From contig CXTY01000005.1 of assembly GCA_001404055.1 (NCBI GenBank), forward strand, positions 467,130 through 531,129: DNA of 64,000 nt, given 5' to 3'. The position numbers were made by a program, and so were the translations under genes. This document shows positions 43,290 through 52,857 of the stretch, piece by piece. Positions within the stretch are counted from its first letter, which is position 1; every line of letters starts with the position of its first letter. The notes beneath the pieces are model-generated. The model was given only the letters and a program-made list of their open reading frames with translations, had not been told where the DNA came from and did no database searches. Source of the stretch: Roseibium album. Lineage in GTDB: Bacteria; Pseudomonadota; Alphaproteobacteria; Rhizobiales; Stappiaceae.

Positions 43290-43506
43290 GAACCAGTCTC
43301 TTCTGGGAAGCGACGCTTGATTTGAGGGAAAAGACTCTCACATGCCGCTGCGGTACGGGTTGACGTTTACGTCAACAGGGCTACTGTCCTGTCAACAGCT
43401 GTCTCAACCGCCTTTTGGGCGCAAGGCTCGCCAGCGTCAAGCTTTGGGCAGCGAAAACCGAAAATAGTCAGGCACGTAAAAGCTGACAGGCCTGTGGGAG
43501 AAATGA

Positions 43507-45288
43507 ATGTATCGTGCACCGGTAGACGAGATTGCCTTTACCTTGAAGCAGGTATGTGGGCTTGGTGATTTGCAGCAAAGTGCAAGGCATGCCGAGCTGG
43601 GTGACGATCTTGTCGATGCGATTTTGACTGAAGCTGGCAAATTTGCTTCTGAAGAAATTGCGCCACTCAACAGTGTTGCCGACACGCACGGCACGCCTTT
43701 GACAAACGGCGAAGTTTCAACACCTCCGGGTTGGCGAGAGCTTTATCATGCCTGGATTGAAGGCGGCTGGAACGGATTGACTGCTGATCCGGAATCGGGA
43801 GGTCAAGGGCTCCCCCAAATGCTTTCAGCTGCTGCACTGGAGATGTGGAACTCCGGCTCAATGGCTTTTGCAATCGGCCCCACTTTGACCATGGGCGCTA
43901 TTGAAGCGATGGAGAAACACGCGTCAGCTGATCTTCAGGCCAAATACCTTGAGAAACTCGTGTCCGGCGAGTGGATGGGGACAATGAACCTGACCGAGCC
44001 CCAGGCGGGTTCCGACCTTAACGCGTTGAAGGCAAAAGCTGAGCGCAACGCTGATGGTACTTATCGCATTTATGGCCAGAAGATCTTCATCACCTATGGC
44101 GATCATGATCTGACTGACAATATCATTCATATGGTTCTGGCCCGGCTGCCTGACGCACCTGCGGGCACGAAGGGCATTTCGCTTTTTCTCGTACCGAAGT
44201 TCCTGGTGAATGACGATGGCTCACTTGGCGAGCGAAATGATGTCAAGGTAGCGGGCGTCGAACACAAGATGGGGATCCACGGCTCACCAACATGTACCAT
44301 GGTTTACGGTGATGAAGGTGGCGCCGCAGGCTGGTTGATTGGTGAGGAAAATCGCGGTCTTGCCTGTATGTTCACAATGATGAACAACGCTCGCCTGGCA
44401 GTCGGCATCCAGGGTCTTGGTGTGGCCGAACGGGCCTACCAGCATGCACTGGGTTATGCGGTTGAACGCAAGCAAGGCAGAGCGCCCGGGGAGACCCAGG
44501 AGGGTATGAGCCCAATTGCACGGCACCCGGATATCAAGCGCATGTTGCTCGCAATGAAGTCCAGAACCCAGGTTTCCAGGGCTATCTGCTATGCCTGTGC
44601 GCATGCAATTGATATGGCAAATCTCGCTGAAGATACTGAAGCAAAAACCTTCTGGAGCGAGCGGGCAAGCCTGCTGACGCCGATTGCCAAGGCGCTGCCG
44701 ACAGATTTTGGCGTAGAAGTGTCTTCACTCGGAATTCAAGTCCACGGAGGCATGGGCTACATTGAAGAAACCGGTGCTGCCCAGCACTTGCGCGACGCGC
44801 GCATCGCGTCGATTTACGAGGGCACCAACGGCATCCAATCCATCGATCTGGTCATGCGCAAACTTCCCTTGTCAGGCGGCGAGCACATCAAGGGTTTCAT
44901 TTCAGAATTGCAGGCCATCGCTGACGAAGTTGCGGCTTCCAACAGGCCGGAATTTGGAGCTGCTGCCGAGCGGTTGAACGCAAGCATTCAGGATCTTCGG
45001 GACGCGACCGACTATATGGCGAACGCGCAAAGTGAAGGCCGCGTCGCGGACGCATTGTCTGGAGCAACACCATACCTGCGTGTTGCAGGTTTGACGTTGG
45101 GTGGTGCGCTCCTCGCCAAGGGAGCGTTGCATTCTGTATCGGAACCCGCACAGCGGCTCGCCGAGCGTACACTTATTGCCCGTAATTTTTGTGAGACTGT
45201 TCTCGGTGAAACCGCTGGCCTGAAGTCCGACATCCTGCTTTCAGCTGAATCCATACAGGCGTTTGATGCCGAAGCGCTGGCTTCCTGA
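43507..45288 (+). CDS. Acyl-CoA dehydrogenase, DmdC-type (about 590 aa)
   Basis: A 593-residue FAD enzyme, longer than classical acyl-CoA dehydrogenases because of an added C-terminal domain, as in DmdC (3-methylmercaptopropionyl-CoA dehydrogenase). Motifs are MNLTEPQAGSDL (160-171), IFITYGDHDL, GIHGSPTC, QVHGGMGYIEETGAAQHLRDARIASIYEGTN with the catalytic base at Glu438, matching the position known for DmdC. It may act in DMSP demethylation or in general fatty-acid oxidation; paralogues cannot be separated by eye. GGGAG precedes the ATG at 43507. It is 22 bp from the enoyl-CoA hydratase, so they form an operon. Confidence 0.87.
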   Translation: MYRAPVDEIAFTLKQVCGLGDLQQSARHAELGDDLVDAILTEAGKFASEEIAPLNSVADTHGTPLTNGEVSTPPGWRELYHAWIEGGWNGLTADPESGGQGLPQMLSAAALEMWNSGSMAFAIGPTLTMGAIEAMEKHASADLQAKYLEKLVSGEWMGTMNLTEPQAGSDLNALKAKAERNADGTYRIYGQKIFITYGDHDLTDNIIHMVLARLPDAPAGTKGISLFLVPKFLVNDDGSLGERNDVKVAGVEHKMGIHGSPTCTMVYGDEGGAAGWLIGEENRGLACMFTMMNNARLAVGIQGLGVAERAYQHALGYAVERKQGRAPGETQEGMSPIARHPDIKRMLLAMKSRTQVSRAICYACAHAIDMANLAEDTEAKTFWSERASLLTPIAKALPTDFGVEVSSLGIQVHGGMGYIEETGAAQHLRDARIASIYEGTNGIQSIDLVMRKLPLSGGEHIKGFISELQAIADEVAASNRPEFGAAAERLNASIQDLRDATDYMANAQSEGRVADALSGATPYLRVAGLTLGGALLAKGALHSVSEPAQRLAERTLIARNFCETVLGETAGLKSDILLSAESIQAFDAEALAS

Positions 45289-45310
45289 GTAAATAGATCG
45301 GAGTAATCAA

Positions 45311-46057
45311 ATGATCCGGAAGAGCCTCGAAAACGGCGTTCAGACCCTGCGTCTGGACCGGCTGGAGAAAAAGAATGCTCTGACAGGTGCAATGTACACG
45401 GACCTGGCCGATGCGCTTGAGAGAGGCAATGGCGACGATGAGGTGCGTTGCCACCTGATCTGCGGCCAGCCTGAAGTCTTTACAGCGGGCAATGATATTG
45501 GAGATTTCCTGCAATACGCAGGTAGGTCAGGTCTTCCAGATACACCCGTTGTCCGGTTCCTGCGGGCGCTGGTCACAAATGAAAAGCCGATGGTCGCATC
45601 AGTTGACGGTATTGCGATCGGCGTGGGCACGACCTTGCTCATGCATTGCGACATGGTGTTCGCAAGCCCGCGCGCCTTGATGCGGTCTCCCTTCGTCGAC
45701 CTTGGCCTCGTGCCAGAAGCAGGGTCCAGCCTGTTGGGACCACAGCTCATGGGACACGCGCACGCTTTTGAATTGTTATGCCTTGGCAATGCATTTTCAG
45801 CAGAAAAGGCGTTGCAGGTCGGTCTGGTCAATGAAGTCCTCGAGGAGGGCGTCGAAGAAGCCGCACTGGCCTGTGCGCAGGCAATCGCAGCCAAACCGCC
45901 TGAAGCGCTTGCCCTGTCGCGCAAGTTGTTGCGAGGCGACACTCAGGAACTTTCTGAACGCGTCGAAGAAGAGATCCGAATTTTCGCAAGTCGCCTGAGC
46001 GCACCTGAAACCATCGCGGCATTTCAGGCGTTCATGTCGAAAAAGGCCAAGGCCTGA
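45311..46057 (+). CDS. Enoyl-CoA hydratase/isomerase (crotonase family)
   Basis: A 248-residue crotonase-fold enzyme. Oxyanion-hole motifs are FTAGNDIGDF (about 57-66) and DGIAIGVGTTLLMHCDMVFAS (about 100-120). LVPEAGSSLL places a Glu at the acid/base position equivalent to Glu164 of rat crotonase, while the second Glu is not obvious, so an isomerase or a specialised hydratase is possible. A GGAG ribosome site lies before the ATG at 45311. As the second gene after a DmdC-type dehydrogenase it would hydrate the resulting enoyl-CoA. It could be a DmdD-like enzyme, but the motif fit is not decisive. Confidence 0.83.
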   Translation: MIRKSLENGVQTLRLDRLEKKNALTGAMYTDLADALERGNGDDEVRCHLICGQPEVFTAGNDIGDFLQYAGRSGLPDTPVVRFLRALVTNEKPMVASVDGIAIGVGTTLLMHCDMVFASPRALMRSPFVDLGLVPEAGSSLLGPQLMGHAHAFELLCLGNAFSAEKALQVGLVNEVLEEGVEEAALACAQAIAAKPPEALALSRKLLRGDTQELSERVEEEIRIFASRLSAPETIAAFQAFMSKKAKA

Positions 46058-46129
46058 AATCGTTTCCAGACTAAGCCAACTATTACCGAACTGGCTAGGT
46101 AAACCCGGATCTCTTGAAGGAGAACCAAT

Positions 46130-46993
46130 ATGTCCATGAAGGGCAAAACTCTATTTATCAGTGGTGCTTCCCGCGGCATTGGCAAAGCGATCGCATTGAA
46201 AGCCGCCAGAGACGGCGCAAATGTTGCTGTCGCCTCCAAGACAGCCGAACCCCATCCTAAACTGGAAGGCACTATCTATACGGCTGCTGAGGAGATCGAG
46301 GCTGCCGGTGGCAAGGCCCTTCCTGTTGTTCTGGACGTGCGTGATGATGAGGCCGTTAAAGCGGCGATAGATCAAACTGCTGAGCATTTCGGTGGACTGG
46401 ACATTCTGGTCAACAACGCCAGCGCCATTCAGCTGACCCCGCTTCAACAGACTGACATGAAGCGTTTCGATTTGATGCACCAGATCAATACGCGTGGAAC
46501 TTTGGCCTGTTCAAAGCATGCAATTGAACATCTGAAAAATTCGGACAATCCGCATATCCTGATGCTGTCGCCTCCGCTCGATATGCAGGAGAAGTGGTTT
46601 GCGCCGTTCACACCCTATGCAATTGCCAAATACGGCATGAGTCTGGTTGTGCTCGGGTTGGCAGGAGAACTGCGCTCGAAAGGTATAGCGGTCAACGCCT
46701 TGTGGCCGCGCACAACCATCGCAACGGCTGCGATCAAGAACATCATCGGCGGCGAAAAGATGATGCAGCAAAGCCGGACGCCTGACATTCTGGCCGATGC
46801 CGCTTATGAAATCTTCAACTCACCATCGAAGGATTTCACCGGTCAGTTCGTGATTGACGACACGTTCCTTGCAAGCCGGGGTGTGACTGACTTTGACCAG
46901 TATCGCGTTGATCCGAGCCTGGCGTTGGCGCCGGACTTCTTTGTGCCCGATGACAGCGAAGCCCCTTGTGATCTTGGGCCAGTCAAAAGCTGA
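46130..46993 (+). CDS. SDR family oxidoreductase (HSDL2-like)
   Basis: A 287-residue short-chain dehydrogenase. The NAD(P) loop is SGASRGIG (11-18), NNAS is at 95-98, and the catalytic Ser147, Tyr163 and Lys167 (YAIAK) are present. The insertion after strand 2 (ASKTAEPHPKLEGTIYTAAEEIEAAGG) and the NALWPRTTIATAA stretch identify the HSDL2-like subgroup linked with fatty-acid or steroid metabolism. It lies 72 bp after the crotonase gene with its own GAAGGAG site, so the three genes may form one lipid-oxidation operon. Confidence 0.83.
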   Translation: MSMKGKTLFISGASRGIGKAIALKAARDGANVAVASKTAEPHPKLEGTIYTAAEEIEAAGGKALPVVLDVRDDEAVKAAIDQTAEHFGGLDILVNNASAIQLTPLQQTDMKRFDLMHQINTRGTLACSKHAIEHLKNSDNPHILMLSPPLDMQEKWFAPFTPYAIAKYGMSLVVLGLAGELRSKGIAVNALWPRTTIATAAIKNIIGGEKMMQQSRTPDILADAAYEIFNSPSKDFTGQFVIDDTFLASRGVTDFDQYRVDPSLALAPDFFVPDDSEAPCDLGPVKS

Positions 46994-47182
46994 AGATTGT
47001 AACCAGGTCGTGTGAACGGGCTTGCATTGCATTGCCCGTTCATGCAGGCTCCAGGAGCCGATGAGGGCGGCAACCGGATCCGCGGAAAGCGTGAGCACCC
47101 TGACATCTGACGACATATGCCGGTTTTTCACCTGCGCCCGAAACAAGCGGATCACCCGGGCATTCAGATCAGGAGAAAAGCC

Positions 47183-48700
47183 ATGTCTGAAGACATCGCT
47201 CCGACAATAGAGACCTATAAAAACTCCGCGCGCCGTTTGAGAAAACTCTGCAGAACAGGCGATGCGGATGCCTTGTCGCGTGTTACTGCGCATATTCCCA
47301 AACACAAGAACCTGAAGCATGCAGACTTTCTGCACGTGATTGCCCGCGAAGCTGGGCACGATAGCTGGCCCAAGCTGAAATTTGCTATTGTAGTCGCAAA
47401 CATGACGCGAGCGGAACAGGCTGAACGGCTAAAGGTTGCACTTTATTTCGGCCAGCATTGGGTGAGTGAGAAACTGCTTGAAGCCGATCCAACGCTCAAG
47501 GACGCGAACCTTGGTTTGCAAATAGCACTTTATGATTTGGACGCAGTCCGCTCGGTTGTCGAAGGTGACGCCAGTGCTGCGACGCAATTGATCGGCAACC
47601 GTTCGCCGATACTTCACCTCGCATTTTCCAAGGAGTTGCATCGCAATCCCGACAAGGTGGCGGACATGTTCGCAATTGCAGAACTTCTACTTGTGCAAGG
47701 CGCAAATGTCGATGACGGCTACCCAGCAGAGCCGGGAGCGGATCACAAACTATCTGCGCTTTACGGTGCGCTCTGCCACGCGGACAATTTCGAGCTTGGT
47801 AAGTTGCTGCTGGAAAAGGGGGCAGATCCCAACGACAATGAAAGCCTCTATCACAGCACAGAGCTGGGTGATGAACGCGCGCTGGCGTTACTGCTGCAAC
47901 ATGGGGCCAAGCCTGATGGCACTAACGCCCTGCCACGTGCATTGGACTTTGAAAACAGGGAAATGGTGCGCCTTCTGCTTGAAGCCGGTGCTGACCCGAA
48001 CATCACTGTGCCGGATCATCCGAGCGGCATGCCAATGAATACCATTCCCTCGCTACATCAGGCTGTACGGCGAGGCCGGTCCATAGAGATTGTGGAGCTT
48101 CTGCTGAAGTTTGGAGCTAATCCGCATGCCGTCTGGATGGGGCACTCAGCCCACGCAACCGCGCTGATTTACGGAAACAGGGCTGCTGCCGAATACCTGG
48201 AGAAATTCACGCAAGTTGGCCCCCTTTCCGAGAACGAAAAAGTGCTTGCATCTGCGATGGGCGGAAATGCCGGACCCGGCCTTCTCGATGTAACTTCGCT
48301 GGAGGTTGAAGACAGAAGCTTATTGGCAAGAGTGGCTTCAGAACCCGGTAACCTTGACCGGCTTAAGGCCCTGGTAGCTGCAGGGCTTGACCCGGCGACA
48401 GCTGACAGCAGCGGCATGACGCCATTGCATATGGCAGCGTGGAACGGTCTGGTCCCGGAATTGAGCTATTTTCTCTCCTTCAATCCTGATCTGACGCGCA
48501 AGAATGGGTATGGCGGCGATGCCCTGGACACAGTCGTGCACGGTTCGGAGTTTGCGCCCAGAAGAGACGAGACAGATCACATCGCCTGCGCTCGTCTGCT
48601 GCTTGAAGCCGGTAGTTTTCTTGATCCGAGGTTCATCGCCAATTGTGGTAACGAAGACTTGGCGCAATTCCTGGAAGACTGGCAATCAGGTAACCACTGA
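47183..48700 (+). CDS. Ankyrin-repeat protein
   Basis: A 505-residue cytoplasmic protein from the ATG at 47183 (AGGAG upstream). It carries several degenerate ankyrin repeats, best seen around residues 185-320 (ELLLVQGANVDDG, GKLLLEKGADPNDN, RLLLEAGADPN, VELLLKFGANPHAV) and again at about 410-490 (LKALVAAGLDPATADSSGMTPLHMAAWNG). The first 60 residues are basic and helical (NSARRLRKLCRTGDADAL). No signal peptide was seen. Ankyrin repeats bind protein partners; no target is indicated. It is followed by a hairpin and is probably monocistronic. Confidence 0.82.
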   Translation: MSEDIAPTIETYKNSARRLRKLCRTGDADALSRVTAHIPKHKNLKHADFLHVIAREAGHDSWPKLKFAIVVANMTRAEQAERLKVALYFGQHWVSEKLLEADPTLKDANLGLQIALYDLDAVRSVVEGDASAATQLIGNRSPILHLAFSKELHRNPDKVADMFAIAELLLVQGANVDDGYPAEPGADHKLSALYGALCHADNFELGKLLLEKGADPNDNESLYHSTELGDERALALLLQHGAKPDGTNALPRALDFENREMVRLLLEAGADPNITVPDHPSGMPMNTIPSLHQAVRRGRSIEIVELLLKFGANPHAVWMGHSAHATALIYGNRAAAEYLEKFTQVGPLSENEKVLASAMGGNAGPGLLDVTSLEVEDRSLLARVASEPGNLDRLKALVAAGLDPATADSSGMTPLHMAAWNGLVPELSYFLSFNPDLTRKNGYGGDALDTVVHGSEFAPRRDETDHIACARLLLEAGSFLDPRFIANCGNEDLAQFLEDWQSGNH

Positions 48701-48706
48701 AGGTGC

Positions 48707-48728
48707 GGGCGGATGTTTTCATCCGCCC
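48707..48728 (+). terminator. Perfect hairpin after the ankyrin gene
   Basis: GGGCGGATG (48707-48715), loop TTTT, CATCCGCCC (48720-48728), starting six bases after the stop at 48700. A 9-bp GC-rich stem. No U-tract follows, so it is probably a stabilising or Rho-assisted terminator. Confidence 0.55.
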
Positions 48729-48898
48729 GAGAGCCCGGTGTTTGACAAGGCTACTATTGTCATCTGCGTCTAGTCGTCCCTCGACCAAATTCACAGCAAT
48801 CCTGACTGAATTGACAGGTGGTTCTGCTGGTCAGCGAGAACCTCCACTGATAGAACTTCCGCATAGTCTAGTCATTTATTTTGGATGGAGGGGTTCCC

Positions 48899-49696
48899 AT
48901 GGAAGGTTCAGCAGGCCTGTTCAGCGAGCTTTTGTTTAATGCCGGCAAGGCGATTGTTGTATTGGTTATCGGTTGGTTTCTGGCCGATTTTATGTCCGGT
49001 CTGGTCAAGAAGAAGATCGTTAGTCATCCCAAGATCGATGACACGATCGGAAGCTTCGCAGCATCGATTGTGCGCTGGCTCATTCTACTCGTAACCCTGA
49101 TTGCAGTTCTGCAGATGTTCGGGATTCAGGCCACTAGTCTGGTGGCTGTTCTTGGTGCAGGCACGCTGGCTATCGGTCTCGCGCTGCAAGGAACCTTGAG
49201 CGATATCGCAGCCGGTGTGATGTTGATTATCTTCAGACCTTACAAGATCGGCCAGTTTGTCGACATCGGCGGGACATCTGGCACCGTAAAGGATCTCAAC
49301 ATTTTCGTCACCGAACTGGTGACTCCGGACAATGTCCAGATCATCATGCCCAACGGCAAAGCCTGGGGCACCGTGGTCAAGAATTTCTCGGCCCATTCGA
49401 CGCGTCGTCTCGATCTGACTTTCGGCATCGACTATGGCGATGATGCGGACAAGGCGACACAGATCATCCTGGATGTTGCCAACGCGGACGAACGCATACA
49501 CAAGGATCCTGAGGCCTGGGTGCGGGTTACCAATCTGGGTGACAGTTCCATAGACCTCGGTGTGCGGCTTTGGTGCGATGCTGGGGACTACTGGGAACTG
49601 AAGTTCCACATGCTCAAGTCGGTCAAGGAAGCCTTTGACGCCGGTGGTATTTCCATTCCGTATCCGCATACGGTCGAAATTCAAAAAGCCGGATAA
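48899..49696 (+). CDS. MscS family mechanosensitive ion channel
   Basis: A 265-residue small-conductance mechanosensitive channel. Three hydrophobic segments lie at about 15-35, 56-80 and 84-105. The pore helix TM3 is the MscS type (VLGAGTLAIGLALQGTLSDIAAGVMLIIFRPY), with its Gly/Ala packing pattern; the following FDIGGTSGTVKDLNIFVTELVTPDN belongs to the beta domain. GGAGGGG before the ATG at 48899 supports this start (an upstream TTG is rejected). It opens on hypo-osmotic shock to release solutes at the inner membrane. Its terminator overlaps the 3' end of the antiporter gene. Confidence 0.9.
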   Translation: MEGSAGLFSELLFNAGKAIVVLVIGWFLADFMSGLVKKKIVSHPKIDDTIGSFAASIVRWLILLVTLIAVLQMFGIQATSLVAVLGAGTLAIGLALQGTLSDIAAGVMLIIFRPYKIGQFVDIGGTSGTVKDLNIFVTELVTPDNVQIIMPNGKAWGTVVKNFSAHSTRRLDLTFGIDYGDDADKATQIILDVANADERIHKDPEAWVRVTNLGDSSIDLGVRLWCDAGDYWELKFHMLKSVKEAFDAGGISIPYPHTVEIQKAG

Positions 49697-49720
49697 TACC
49701 GGCCAATCTTCACATCAATG

Positions 49721-49754
49721 GAGACCGCTTCATCCTGATGCGGTCTCTTTTTTT
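49721..49754 (+). terminator. Terminator of the mscS-type gene, inside the antiporter 3' end
   Basis: GAGACCGC (49721-49728), 11-base loop, GCGGTCTC (49740-49747), then seven T. A perfect 8-bp stem. It overlaps the last codons and the stop codon of the convergent antiporter gene. Confidence 0.85.
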
Positions 49755-52639
49755 GTGTCTGGTGTGGCATCTGGCTGGTTTTCCACATCAGGCTGGTTGT
49801 CAGATGATGTTTCACCTGTTTCTACTTCCGTCTCAGCCGTCTCAGCCGTCTCAGCCGTCTCAGCCGTCTCAGCCGTCTCAGCCGTCTCAGCCGTCTCAGC
49901 CGTCTCAGCCGTCTCAGCCGTCTCAGCCGTCTCAGCCGTCTCAGCCGTCTCAGCCGTCTCAGCCGTCTCAGCCGTCTCGGAAGAAGAAGCCGCAGACGGC
50001 TCGACGTCTGTTTCTTCAGACACAGTGTCTTCAGTTGGCGTCGCCTCAAAAGCCACCAGCTGCTCCTCAATTGAGGCGTTTTCGTTCTTGTCGTTCACCT
50101 CTCCCTGGATGCCAGAAAGCACCGGGACGACCGGATCCTCAAGTTCTTCATGTGGATGACCGGTATTCATCAGCTGACGTTTTTTGGAAAGTTCAGCAAC
50201 GTGATCCTTGAGATCCTGGGATTGCTCCATAAGCGATTTGAAGTCTTGCGCACCGAGGCTCAGAAGTTGGCAATACCCGAGTGCCACAACATCGGCGCTC
50301 CTGCGGCCACCGGTCATGAGCGCAATTTCACCGAACACGTCACCCCGGCCAAGCCGGACATCATAAGTCGGTGTTCGGACCTCGACAGCACCGGACGCAA
50401 TGAAATACGCAGCATCGCCACGATCACCCCTGCGGATCAGTTTTTCACCCGGTGTTGCGAATTGTGGCCGCATCATCTTGCGAATGGCTTTTTGCTGTTT
50501 TTTGGACAAGTCGGCGAAGAGTGGATGCGCGCTGATGAGTTCCCGGGTTTTCAGGCCAAGGTCGAGCTTGGGTCGGTCATGCGAAGCCCGCCTGGCTCTT
50601 TCCACGTCCCGTAGTAGGTCCCGGTGCAACTCCGTACCGATGAGCATTTGATCCTTGGCTTCATCATATGCGGTTTCTTCAAGCCGCACGCCTGCCTTTC
50701 GCAGAAACTGGGTCTCCAGGGCATCTGCGTAGTCAGGATATTGCAGGCGCAGGGCATCAATGGCCTGAACAGTTTCTTCCTGCCGCTGGGTCAGGGTTTC
50801 ATGCAGGATATCACCAACACGATCACCCAATAGAGGCCGAATGCGTCTTGCGTTGAACTCGATCAGCTCATCAGCCAAGATCCGGAAGACCAGAAGGAAC
50901 TCAAAACGGTCGGCTAATCGGATTGCCAAGGGTCTTGCTATTCTGAGACGTCTTTGCAGGAACTGAGCGAAACGGAAACCAAATCCAAACCTGAGTGGTC
51001 TGCGCACCGCCTTGTTGTAGCCGAACCGGCCGTCGGTTCGGGTCAGGTCACCGATACGTCCTGTCAGTGCAAGAAAGCTGGAAACAGAGCGGCCTGAAAT
51101 CGTCTTGTCGTGAAAATGCTCCAGAACCAGCTGTTGCTCCTGGTCGGCAAGTGCGATCAGGCCGATACGGACACGATCAGTGTCCTTCAGTTCTTCCAGC
51201 ATGTTGGTTTCTGATGCCGCTGATGCCGCCCTGTCCTGGTAATCCTTCAGAACGACGTCGGTAACACGTGGCTGGATATGATAAATTTGGGCAGCGGTAT
51301 CGACTTCCTGGCGGACGTCCGACAAAGACAGTGCCAGAAACTGGGTTCGAAGAGCTTCGTCACGCGCACCAAGCCGATCCAGACCGAGCAGGCGGATCAA
51401 CGGTTTCAAGCTGGTTCCGTACACAAGCAACGTGAACAGGACGAAGCCGGTCGCAAGTTTTGTGATGAATACGGAAACTTCGTGCGAGAGAGCGGTATGT
51501 TCAGAAACACTGAGCGCAAGCGTGAGCGTTACCGCGCCCCGCATGCCGCCCCACAGGATTACCGTTTTGAACTTGTTGTTGACCGATTGTCCGGCGCCAA
51601 ATTTACTGAGAACCGGAAGAGCGCCGAAAATGACGACGCCTCTAGCTGCCAGCGCGGCAACAATCACCACGATAAGCAAAAGGATATCGATAGGCGTAAA
51701 GCCTTCCACGAACCGCGGGATAAGGATCGCTGACAGCAGAAAGATAAGTGATGCAGCCCAGAAGGAAATCTGCTCCCACACTGAGTGTAGAAACTTCCAG
51801 TTGGAGGGCTGGATACGGGCGGGGCCGTAAAGATTGAAAATGATACCGGCACATACAACGGCAACGACCGCGGAAACATCCGCAAACTGATCGCTGAGAA
51901 CATAAATCCCATAAGGCAGGGCAAGGCTCAATGTCACCTGGGCAAGCGGAAGGTCTCGCATCAAAGGAAGAAAGACGACAGCGAGCCGCGCAACCACTGT
52001 TCCAACGACAATACCGCCGACAAACGACCGGCCAAAGGCGATAAAAGCCTCGCTTGCCGTCATCGACTGATGGCCTGTCAATATTCCGAGCAGGATGACG
52101 AAGATCACGATCGCGGCAGCGTCGTTCAGCAGGCTTTCACCCTCAACGATACGGCCCAGTCTTGCAGGTGCGCCGATGTCCCTGAAAATGGCGACAACTG
52201 CCACAGGATCAGTGGTGGCAACGATGGCACCAAGCAGAAGACAGGCTATCAGTGACATTCCCGAAAGCGGATATAGTGCCAACCCGATAAATCCAGTCGC
52301 CACGAAAACCGCAACCACTGCCAAGACAAGAATTGGGACAAGGTCTTCAAAAATCCGCCGGGCATCCAGGGTCAGGGTGGTTTGAAACAGGAGCAGCGGC
52401 AAAAAGATATAGAGGATCATCTCCGAATCCAGGGGAGGATTCACGAAGACGCTGGCAATGGTGTTAAAGGCGTCGGTCCGGGGTGTATTCAAAAGATAAG
52501 TTGCACCGATACCGATCAATGTGCCAACGGTTGCCAGCAACACGCTGGGTGCAAGCCCCAACCGCCGTGCGAGAGGTTGCAACAGAGAAATTGTAATGAG
52601 CAACAGCGCAAAAGCGCCTGTTATCAAAGGTGTTTCCAT
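49730..52639 (-). CDS. Monovalent cation:proton antiporter with C-terminal cyclic-nucleotide domain and repeat tail
   Basis: A 969-residue NhaP/CPA1-type Na+(K+)/H+ exchanger. Residues 1-410 hold about 12 TM segments with the ion site LLGAIVATTDPVAVVAIFRDIGAP and the ESLLNDAAAIVIF motif. A long cytoplasmic helical region follows. A cyclic-nucleotide-binding domain is at about 735-840 (phosphate cassette FGEIALMTGGRRSADV). The C-terminus (889-937) is made of Glu-Thr-Ala repeats encoded by 16 perfect 9-bp copies, then an acidic end. cNMP control of transport is inferred from the domain. The tail looks disordered and length-variable. The gene faces the mscS-type gene. Confidence 0.88.
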   Translation of the reverse strand: METPLITGAFALLLITISLLQPLARRLGLAPSVLLATVGTLIGIGATYLLNTPRTDAFNTIASVFVNPPLDSEMILYIFLPLLLFQTTLTLDARRIFEDLVPILVLAVVAVFVATGFIGLALYPLSGMSLIACLLLGAIVATTDPVAVVAIFRDIGAPARLGRIVEGESLLNDAAAIVIFVILLGILTGHQSMTASEAFIAFGRSFVGGIVVGTVVARLAVVFLPLMRDLPLAQVTLSLALPYGIYVLSDQFADVSAVVAVVCAGIIFNLYGPARIQPSNWKFLHSVWEQISFWAASLIFLLSAILIPRFVEGFTPIDILLLIVVIVAALAARGVVIFGALPVLSKFGAGQSVNNKFKTVILWGGMRGAVTLTLALSVSEHTALSHEVSVFITKLATGFVLFTLLVYGTSLKPLIRLLGLDRLGARDEALRTQFLALSLSDVRQEVDTAAQIYHIQPRVTDVVLKDYQDRAASAASETNMLEELKDTDRVRIGLIALADQEQQLVLEHFHDKTISGRSVSSFLALTGRIGDLTRTDGRFGYNKAVRRPLRFGFGFRFAQFLQRRLRIARPLAIRLADRFEFLLVFRILADELIEFNARRIRPLLGDRVGDILHETLTQRQEETVQAIDALRLQYPDYADALETQFLRKAGVRLEETAYDEAKDQMLIGTELHRDLLRDVERARRASHDRPKLDLGLKTRELISAHPLFADLSKKQQKAIRKMMRPQFATPGEKLIRRGDRGDAAYFIASGAVEVRTPTYDVRLGRGDVFGEIALMTGGRRSADVVALGYCQLLSLGAQDFKSLMEQSQDLKDHVAELSKKRQLMNTGHPHEELEDPVVPVLSGIQGEVNDKNENASIEEQLVAFEATPTEDTVSEETDVEPSAASSSETAETAETAETAETAETAETAETAETAETAETAETAETAETAETAETAETEVETGETSSDNQPDVENQPDATPDTKKETASG
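49830..49973 (-). repeat. Tandem repeat, 16 perfect copies of a 9-bp unit (VNTR-like)
   Basis: The unit is GTCTCAGCC on the plus strand (GGCTGAGAC on the minus), repeated 16 times without a mismatch from 49830 to 49973, with a degenerate 17th copy after it. It encodes (Ala-Glu-Thr)n in the antiporter tail. Because the unit is a multiple of three, copy-number change keeps the frame. Confidence 0.95.
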
Positions 52640-52857
52640 TGCTGCACTGTGCCTTGCGATTGGCGCGACTTCAAACCGGTATACATGCTTAGACTTAGGC
52701 TAAGCCGGGTAACCGGTGGAAAATTGAACGTTTTTTGTCGTTAGCTTCAGATTAGCAATCAAAACGCCAAGCGAAATTTCGCCGCTACCTAATAGTCCCA
52801 AGTGCGGCGATGTGAAGGCAGATACAGGTTGTTCGGGCAGAATTCCAGCGTAAGCCG

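Noticed and set aside
45340..45942. 200-residue minus-strand ORF
   Set aside because: Shadow of the crotonase gene.
49830..49973. CRISPR-like array
   Set aside because: The unit is only 9 bp, has no spacers and is in frame in a coding region.
49635..50211. Plus-strand ORFs of Ser-Ala-Val or Gln-Pro-Ser repeats
   Set aside because: These are antisense readings of the 9-bp repeat inside the antiporter gene.
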